From IMG/VR virus record IMGVR_UViG_3300030117_004700, positions 1-37,984 of that record: a stretch of DNA of 37,984 bases; one strand, written 5' to 3'. The stretch is from a virus. The notes beneath the pieces were generated by a model. The model did not search any database and was not told where the DNA came from. It saw only the letters and a program-made list of their open reading frames with translations. The position numbers and the translations under genes are program-made. Below are positions 33,063 through 37,984 of the stretch, piece after piece; the first letter of the stretch is position 1, and each line of letters opens with the position of its first letter.

Positions 33063-36000
33063 ATGGGAGCTCCTGTTTTACAGTTTAAGAGGGGTCAGTT
33101 TTCAAATCTACCGGGACTACGTGCGGGTGAACCGGGATTTACGACTGACAAATTTGACCTCTACGTGGGTATTGACTCCACGACGTCTGCAAATAAATTT
33201 TTCGGATCACATCGTTATTGGAACAGAGAAACTACGACAGTAGGTTCATCTGTCAGATTAGTTGAAGGAAGTAATAATGGTTCAAATTATATTGCACTCA
33301 AATCACCTAACTCGCTAGGTGGAAATGTTACATACACTTTACCCGGAACCGATGTCGCGAACGGTATCTTAGTAAGTGATGGATCAGGTAATTTATCATA
33401 CACAACCACAGTCACAGGATCTGGTTCTGGTTTATCAGCAGGATCTGTTCCATTAACATCACTTGATATAGATGGTGGAACAGACATCGGTGCTGATTTA
33501 GCAGACGGTGACTTACTTGTAGTTGATGACGGTGCAGGCGGTACTAATAGAAAGACCGCTATGTCACGAGTCAAGACTTATGTTCTTGGCGGTGGATCAG
33601 GAGCAACCTTTGCCGGAATCAATGTAACAGGTATTGGTACTATTGCTTTTGCTGATGCAACTCAACTCAAAGTATCTGGTGTTTCTACATTCACAGGTGC
33701 TATTGATGCAAACGGAAACTTAGATGTAGCAGGAACTGCCACATTTGCCACTCCACTTGCAAACTCAAACTTAGCAAACGATAGTGTTTCTTTTGGTGGA
33801 GTATCTGTTGATCTTGGTGCTTCTGATGCAACACCTGCATTTGATCTAAGTGATGCTACAAACTATCCTACCAGTAGTTTGAGTGGTACTATAACCAATG
33901 CTCAACTTGCAGGATCTATTGCAAATGATAAACTTGCTGGATCGATTGCAAATAACAAATTAGCAAACAGCACAGTATCTTTTGGTGGTATATCTCTAGC
34001 ACTAGGTGGAACTGATGCAACTCCGGCATTCAACCTGAGTGATGCTACAAACTATCCTACAGGTAGTTTGAGTGGTACTATATCCAATGGTCAGTTAGCA
34101 GGATCTATTGCAGATTCAAAACTTAACACCATAACCACAGCAAATAAAGTTGGTCTTGCTGCTTTAGATATAGATGGTGGCACAGATATAGGTGCTGATC
34201 TAGCGGATGCTGACTTACTTATTGTTGACGACGGAGCAGGCGGTACAAACCGTAAGACTGCAATGTCTAGAGTCAAGTCTTATGTTCTAGGTGGTGGATC
34301 AGGTGCTACATTCGCTGCTATCAACGTAACAGGTATTGCAACAGTAGCATATACAGATGCAACTCAACTCAAAGTATCTGGTATCTCGACATTTACTGGA
34401 CAGACAAACCATTCAACAATCAATGCTTCAAGCACTGTTACTGGTAGTGCATTCCACACAGGTGCTGAAGGATCTGCAATCAGAGTTACTTCAAACACAA
34501 TATCAGGTCCTGCTACAATCACTCTTGACCCTGCAGGGGTAGGTGATAATACAGGTAAGGTTGTTATTGCCGGTGACTTACAGATTGATGGTACAACTAC
34601 CACGGTTAACTCAACCACTATGACAGTGGATGATAAGAACCTTGTTTTAGGATCTGGTGCTGCTAATGATGCTGCTGCAGATGGTGGTGGTATTACTATC
34701 GAGTCTGGTTCAGGTAATAAGACATTCCAATTCCAAGATACAGGTGATAACTTAGGATCTTCTGAAAACCTAAACGTTGCTTCTGGTAAGGCATACAAAG
34801 TAAACAATGTATCAGTTCTAAATGCAACAACTCTTGGATCAAGTGTCGTAAACAGTTCTCTTACATCTGTAGGAAACCTAACAACTCTTGATGTAACTGG
34901 AGCAACAAACCTAAACGCTACTACTCAGTCAACCAGTAACACAACTGGTGCTTTGATAGTTGATGGTGGTGTTGGTGTTGCTAAGAACCTCAACGTAGGT
35001 GGTGCTCTTGATGTTGATGGACAAATCACAAGTGGTGCCCCACTAAGAAACTCAACCGGAGATGGATTGATTCCCGGAGTTGGTGTTATCACAGCGACTT
35101 CTGATGCCGGTCTTGTAACTGCATTCAAATTCAGAGGTAATGGTCTAGAGAACTTCATTGTTGAAGATGGAGTTGCTGACGTTGTTCTATCTGGTGTTGC
35201 TGCTACTACATTCACAACATCTGAGACAACAACTGCAACTCAAGGACAGACTGCTATATCAGTTTCTGCAGGATACACAGATGGATTCCTTGACGTATAT
35301 CTAAATGGTGTTCGTCTAATCACAGGAACTGACTACACTCAGACAAACGCAACCACAGTTACTCTTGCATCAGGTGCTACTGCAGGCGACGAAATTGAAA
35401 CTGTTGCTTGGAAATCACTTGGTGATGTTGTAAACATCTCAACACTTAAAACTGCTAGTGATCTAACAGTATCTGGGGTGGCAACTGCAACCGGTGGATT
35501 TGTTGGAAACTTGACAGGTAATGTTACTGGTAATACATCTGGTTCGTCTGGATCTTGTACTGGTAACTCTGCTACTGCTACTGAAGCAACAAACATTACT
35601 GTCACTGCAAATAACGCAACCAACGAGACTGTTTATCCATTATTTGTAGATGGTGCAACTGGAACTCAAGGTGCTGAAACTGACACAGGATTATCTTATA
35701 ATCCTTCAACAGGTGCTCTTACATCTACATCTTTTGTAGGTAACCTAACTGGTAACGTAACTGGAAATACTTCTGGTTCATCCGGATCTTGTACCGGTAA
35801 CGCTGCAACTTCTACTGTTGCTACAACTGTAACTGTTGCTGATGAGTCGGCAGACACAACTTGTTTCCCTCTATTTGCTACTGCTGCAACTGGAAACCTC
35901 GCTCCTAAGAGTGGAGATAACTTAACATTCAATGCTGACACAGGTGCTTTATCTGCTACATCTTTCTCAGGATCTGGTTCTGGATTGAGTGCAGGTACTG

Positions 36001-36779
36001 TTCCATTAACATCACTTGACATAGACGGTGGTACAGCGACATCAACACTCGCTGATGCTGATCTATTCATCGTTGATGATGGTGCAGGTGGTACAAACCG
36101 TAAGGTAACCTTTGAAACCATCTCTGACGCGATTCTAGGCGGTTCTGGTGGTGCTACATTTGCTGCTGTAAATGTAACTGGTATTGGTACATTCGGTGGA
36201 ATAATCGATGGTAACGGTGGTGCTAACATCTCAGGTGGTGCAGGTTTAGTTGCTTCAAGTGCAAAGGTTTCAGATCTTACTTCTGGAAGAGTTGTTCTTG
36301 CAGGAACATCTGGAGAGATCGAAGACAGTGGAAACCTCACATTCAACGGTTCAGCACTAACAGTTACTGGTACTGCTAACGTAACAAGTAATCTTACAAT
36401 TGGTGGTAACCTAACGGTCAACGGTACGACTACACAGGTCAATACAGTCAACACAACCATTGAAGATACATTACTTGAACTTCAGAAGGTTGATGGTGGT
36501 AACTTAGGTTCAGATACCAACAAAGACGTTGGTCTTGTAATGAACTACTATGACGGTTCTGCTAAGAAAGCAGCAGTCTTCTGGGATGATTCTGCAGGAA
36601 GATTTGCTTTCGGTAGTGTGGTTACTGAAACTGCAGGTGTTCTAGGGTCTATCACATACGGTGGTGTTGAAATCGGTTCGTTGTACCTCAACGATTGTGC
36701 AGGTGCTTCACAAGTTATCTCATGTAGTGGTACTACAAGATCACTTGAGAACATCACTATCGACGGTGGTTCGTTCTAA
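33063..36779 (+). CDS. Repetitive tail-fibre-like protein, 1238 aa
   Basis: This is a 1238-residue Gly/Thr/Ser/Asn-rich protein. The first 40 residues (LQFKRGQFSNLPGL, GEPGFTTDKFDLYVG) resemble the N-terminal domain found on phage tropism determinants and fibres. The shaft is built of repeats: LDIDGGTDIGADLADGDLL units (three), GGSGATFAGINVTGIGT units (three), SFGG..ATPAFDLSDATNYP units (two) and GNLTGNVTGNTSGSSGSC units (two). About 100 residues at the end are less repetitive (DVGLVMNYYDGSAKKAAVFW, GGVEIGSLYLND) and probably form the receptor-binding tip, ending in TIDGGSF. No chaperone domain is visible. It has its own late promoter and a downstream terminator. Host-receptor binding is inferred. 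Confidence 0.84.
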   Translation: MGAPVLQFKRGQFSNLPGLRAGEPGFTTDKFDLYVGIDSTTSANKFFGSHRYWNRETTTVGSSVRLVEGSNNGSNYIALKSPNSLGGNVTYTLPGTDVANGILVSDGSGNLSYTTTVTGSGSGLSAGSVPLTSLDIDGGTDIGADLADGDLLVVDDGAGGTNRKTAMSRVKTYVLGGGSGATFAGINVTGIGTIAFADATQLKVSGVSTFTGAIDANGNLDVAGTATFATPLANSNLANDSVSFGGVSVDLGASDATPAFDLSDATNYPTSSLSGTITNAQLAGSIANDKLAGSIANNKLANSTVSFGGISLALGGTDATPAFNLSDATNYPTGSLSGTISNGQLAGSIADSKLNTITTANKVGLAALDIDGGTDIGADLADADLLIVDDGAGGTNRKTAMSRVKSYVLGGGSGATFAAINVTGIATVAYTDATQLKVSGISTFTGQTNHSTINASSTVTGSAFHTGAEGSAIRVTSNTISGPATITLDPAGVGDNTGKVVIAGDLQIDGTTTTVNSTTMTVDDKNLVLGSGAANDAAADGGGITIESGSGNKTFQFQDTGDNLGSSENLNVASGKAYKVNNVSVLNATTLGSSVVNSSLTSVGNLTTLDVTGATNLNATTQSTSNTTGALIVDGGVGVAKNLNVGGALDVDGQITSGAPLRNSTGDGLIPGVGVITATSDAGLVTAFKFRGNGLENFIVEDGVADVVLSGVAATTFTTSETTTATQGQTAISVSAGYTDGFLDVYLNGVRLITGTDYTQTNATTVTLASGATAGDEIETVAWKSLGDVVNISTLKTASDLTVSGVATATGGFVGNLTGNVTGNTSGSSGSCTGNSATATEATNITVTANNATNETVYPLFVDGATGTQGAETDTGLSYNPSTGALTSTSFVGNLTGNVTGNTSGSSGSCTGNAATSTVATTVTVADESADTTCFPLFATAATGNLAPKSGDNLTFNADTGALSATSFSGSGSGLSAGTVPLTSLDIDGGTATSTLADADLFIVDDGAGGTNRKVTFETISDAILGGSGGATFAAVNVTGIGTFGGIIDGNGGANISGGAGLVASSAKVSDLTSGRVVLAGTSGEIEDSGNLTFNGSALTVTGTANVTSNLTIGGNLTVNGTTTQVNTVNTTIEDTLLELQKVDGGNLGSDTNKDVGLVMNYYDGSAKKAAVFWDDSAGRFAFGSVVTETAGVLGSITYGGVEIGSLYLNDCAGASQVISCSGTTRSLENITIDGGSF
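33460..34400 (+). repeat. Tail-fibre long repeat, period 702 bp (two copies)
   Basis: The segment encoding LDIDGGTDIGADLA through GGSGATFAGINVTGI and TQLKVSGVSTFTG begins at 33460 and recurs at 34162, exactly 702 bases (234 codons) later, and a partial third copy begins near 36017. Copies differ mainly at codon third positions. Confidence 0.8.
33789..34115 (+). repeat. Tail-fibre medium repeat, period 189 bp (two copies)
   Basis: The segment encoding SFGGVSVDLG...ATPAFDLSDATNYP...SLSGTI..AQLAGSIA starts at 33789 and repeats from 33978, a period of 63 codons. It sits inside the first 702-base repeat unit. Confidence 0.78.
35499..35800 (+). repeat. Tail-fibre short repeat, period 234 bp (two copies)
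   Basis: The segment encoding FVGNLTGNVTGNTSGSSGSC begins at 35499 and again at 35733, 234 bases (78 codons) apart. Confidence 0.75.
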
Positions 36780-36807
36780 AATAGAGTTATAAAACTTTGA
36801 TATATAA

Positions 36808-36831
36808 GGGGACTAGACAGTCCCCTTTTTT
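36808..36831 (+). terminator. Rho-independent terminator after the tail fibre
   Basis: GGGGACT (36808-36814), loop AGAC, AGTCCCC (36819-36825), then six T residues. It lies 29 bases after the fibre stop codon. Confidence 0.9.
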
Positions 36832-36841
36832 ATTGTTTACT

Positions 36842-37045
36842 ATGGATCCTGAAGTACAAGCATTGATTGCAGTTTACCAAAAGAGATTGGCAGACGTAAC
36901 TGCACAAGCGATTGCCTATGAAGCAAGAATTTCAATTTTGGCGAAACAAATACAAGAATTAACACAACAACCTCCTATTCCAGAACCTCCTGCACCACAG
37001 AAAAAATCAGCAAGAGGTAAAAAAACAGACGCTGGAACTTTTTAG
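36842..37045 (+). CDS. Coiled-coil microprotein with DAGTF end (67 aa)
   Basis: I start this gene at ATG 36842. An in-frame TTG at 36797 would place coding sequence across the terminator hairpin, so I reject it. The protein has a helical N-terminal 38 residues (VQALIAVYQKRLADVTAQAI, EARISILAKQIQELTQ) that look like a coiled coil. A Pro-rich linker (PPIPEPPAPQ) and a basic stretch (KKSARGKKT) follow, and it ends in DAGTF, like the two paralogs at 32026 and 32442. It may be a small virion or assembly protein that interacts with the fibre. No promoter is evident, so its expression may need read-through of the terminator at 36808. Confidence 0.66.
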   Translation: MDPEVQALIAVYQKRLADVTAQAIAYEARISILAKQIQELTQQPPIPEPPAPQKKSARGKKTDAGTF

Positions 37046-37070
37046 ATTGTAACGATCTATACGGTTATCC

Positions 37071-37099
37071 TTGACAATAAGTATTAATTTTTTTATAAT
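37071..37099 (+). promoter_or_regulatory. Perfect-consensus sigma70 promoter
   Basis: TTGACA (37071-37076), exactly 17 bases, then TATAAT (37094-37099), with an AT-rich spacer. This is the full housekeeping consensus. The next ATG lies at 37105, only five bases after the -10, so the start of transcription would be nearly the start of translation. Confidence 0.88.
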
Positions 37100-37104
37100 T
37101 ACTT

Positions 37105-37284
37105 ATGTGTTCATTTCAAAACAAAATGCATAACAGAGAAGTCTCTTACAACAATCTTCGAGCATGGACTGCTGAAGGTGAAATGCTAAGTTCAACTGAT
37201 CCTATTGATGATTATTTTGAGTGTATAACCGAATGCGATCCAGTAGACAAACAATGTATAACATCATGTAGAACTTTATTGTAA
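37105..37284 (+). CDS. Cys-rich microprotein with twin CX3C motif (59 aa)
   Basis: The frame from ATG 37105 to TAA at 37282-37284 encodes 59 residues. Five of them are Cys, four in a compact pattern near the end: C-x3-C-x6-C-x3-C (CITECDPVDKQCITSC, residues 40-55), which resembles a helical hairpin with two disulfides or a metal site. The N-terminal half (VSYNNLRAWTAEGEMLSSTD) is ordinary. If transcription begins about six bases after TATAAT, the first ATG would be at or just upstream of the 5' end; the second in-frame ATG (37126) is an alternative. No strong ribosome binding site is visible. The function is unknown. Confidence 0.66.
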   Translation: MCSFQNKMHNREVSYNNLRAWTAEGEMLSSTDPIDDYFECITECDPVDKQCITSCRTLL

Positions 37285-37287
37285 TCT

Positions 37288-37806
37288 ATGGAATCTTATT
37301 TTAATGGTAAGTGGTCAGACAGCAGTTTCGATTCGTATAAGTGGTCTGGTTACCGATTGGTCGATGAAGTAAATTCCCATAATCCTCATTCTGTATTGGA
37401 CGTAGGTTGTGGTTTCAACAGATTGAAAGGAAAAATAAACAACTTGGTCGGCATCGACCCGTATAATGATTATGCTGACATAAAAGTATCTCTAGAAGAT
37501 TACACCGGTGGACCCGTAGACATAGCATTATGTCTTGGGTCTATTAATTTTGGAGATGCATATACAATTGACAAGCAGATCTCATTACTTGATAATATCT
37601 GGCATAAGAGAGCATATTTCAGAGTCAATCCCGGCATAGAACATTCGTGGCATGACAAGGCAGATTGGGACGGAATCGTTTGGTATGACTGGACTCGTTC
37701 AAAAATTGACAGTATTGTTGCTAACTACAAATATCACTTAGGTAGGTTTGAAGAAGAATATACAACACAAGGTCATAAGCGTTACTACTTTGAATTATAT
37801 AAATAA
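37288..37806 (+). CDS. Class I SAM-dependent methyltransferase-like protein
   Basis: This is a short 172-residue protein with the core of the Rossmann-fold methyltransferases. Motif I, SVLDVGCG (35-42), contains the Gly-rich loop with D38, G40 and G42. GIDPYNDY (55-62) supplies the acidic residue that contacts the ribose of SAM. PVDIALCLGSINFGDAY (about 75-92) corresponds to motif IV. No target-recognition domain is visible, so it is a minimal methyltransferase whose substrate (small molecule, sugar, nucleic acid or protein) is unresolved. It starts three bases after the Cys-rich microgene, and its end overlaps the late promoter of the next gene. Proximity to the sugar-related enzymes invites a glycan or metabolite role, but that is speculative. 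Confidence 0.72.
   Translation: MESYFNGKWSDSSFDSYKWSGYRLVDEVNSHNPHSVLDVGCGFNRLKGKINNLVGIDPYNDYADIKVSLEDYTGGPVDIALCLGSINFGDAYTIDKQISLLDNIWHKRAYFRVNPGIEHSWHDKADWDGIVWYDWTRSKIDSIVANYKYHLGRFEEEYTTQGHKRYYFELYK
37798..37805 (+). promoter_or_regulatory. Late promoter (TATAAATA)
   Basis: An exact TATAAATA box, the T4 late promoter element, overlaps the end of the methyltransferase gene and lies 26 bases before the ATG at 37832. Confidence 0.75.
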
Positions 37807-37831
37807 TCCCGTAACTACAAGTAATACACAA

Positions 37832-37984
37832 ATGTTATCTGGAACCGATTTTGTAAAAAAAATCAAAGAAGGAAACAAAGAATTATTTGAAGCATCACGC
37901 TCAAATGTTCGTCGTTTCTTCGAGTCAAAACCAAGCGATGAGTATCTTGTTGAGCACTTCCGTGGACGTATGGTTAACGAAGCT
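37832..37984 (+). CDS. Partial late gene, 5' end only
   Basis: The frame opens at ATG 37832 and is uninterrupted for 51 codons to the right edge. It begins MLSGTDFVKKIKEGNKELFE and continues FFESKPSDEYLVEHFRGRMV. The visible part is helical and charged with no motif I recognise. A TATAAATA late promoter 26 bases upstream argues for a late, virion or assembly gene. Confidence 0.7.
   Translation, partial: MLSGTDFVKKIKEGNKELFEASRSNVRRFFESKPSDEYLVEHFRGRMVNEA

Noticed and set aside
35696-36460. 254-codon open frame on the minus strand opposite the tail fibre
   Set aside because: Its Val/Pro/Ser/Ala-rich sequence is the mirror of the Gly/Thr/Asn/Ala codons of the fibre. The other minus frames opposite the fibre have the same bias, and no start signal or motif is present.
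33063-36779. Diversity-generating retroelement target, because the fibre N-terminus resembles that of a tropism determinant
   Set aside because: No reverse transcriptase, template repeat or C-type-lectin-like variable end with A-rich codons is visible. The fibre end is DGGSF and the repeats lie in the shaft.
1-37984. tRNA genes, CRISPR arrays, integrase or insertion sequences
   Set aside because: I saw no cloverleaf-like sequence, regular direct repeats with spacers, recombinase motifs or terminal inverted repeats. No gene-free gap exceeds about 165 bases (6311-6473).

Overview
The window looks like part of a large T4-like marine myovirus genome (subfamily Tevenvirinae-like, cyanophage type). 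The best evidence is a co-directional baseplate block whose genes resemble T4 genes 25 and 6, then a giant protein in the gene 7 position, and gene 8. It is followed by a DUF4815-type giant virion protein and a tail-fibre-like gene. Several of these transcription units are preceded by T4-type late promoter elements (CTAAATA or TATAAATA variants). The AT-rich composition, the dense overlapping genes (ATGA, TAATG and TGATG junctions) and the many microgenes with sigma70-like promoters fit a phage of Synechococcus, Prochlorococcus or another marine bacterium. The window carries no photosynthesis gene, so the host is inferred and not shown.

Layout. (1) 1-3978, minus strand: a compact operon of six genes, three sulfotransferase-like proteins first, then two small membrane proteins and one unknown protein, and possibly a seventh gene at the left edge. 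(2) 4007-5684, plus strand: an HNH endonuclease, two SGNH/GDSL-like proteins and a 27-residue microgene. (3) 5689-7453: a microgene region with host-like promoters, two intrinsic terminators, a single-pass membrane protein and a GT-A-type glycosyltransferase; two microprotein families are each present twice here or at its border. (4) 7485-8764: a conserved-looking unknown protein and a third SGNH-like protein. (5) 8797-31195: gp25, gp6, a 2728-residue gp7-position protein with a YHYH-like domain, a 1042-residue protein, gp8 and a 2335-residue DUF4815-type protein. (6) 31195-36779: five small tail-associated genes and a 1238-residue repetitive fibre, closed by a terminator. (7) 36842-37984: a coiled-coil microprotein, a Cys-rich microprotein behind a perfect sigma70 consensus promoter, a SAM-methyltransferase-like protein, and the start of another late gene running off the right edge.

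How the genes may work together. The structural genes build the baseplate wedge and the adsorption apparatus. The accessory enzymes beside them (three sulfotransferase-like, three SGNH-like, one glycosyltransferase, one methyltransferase-like) are the kinds of enzyme that build and modify glycans or small metabolites. Their position next to the tail genes suggests modification of the virion tail or of the host surface, but this is inference. Four tail-associated proteins end in DAGTF or DGGSF, and recurrent sequence modules are shared among the giant baseplate proteins. These are the least conventional patterns in the window.
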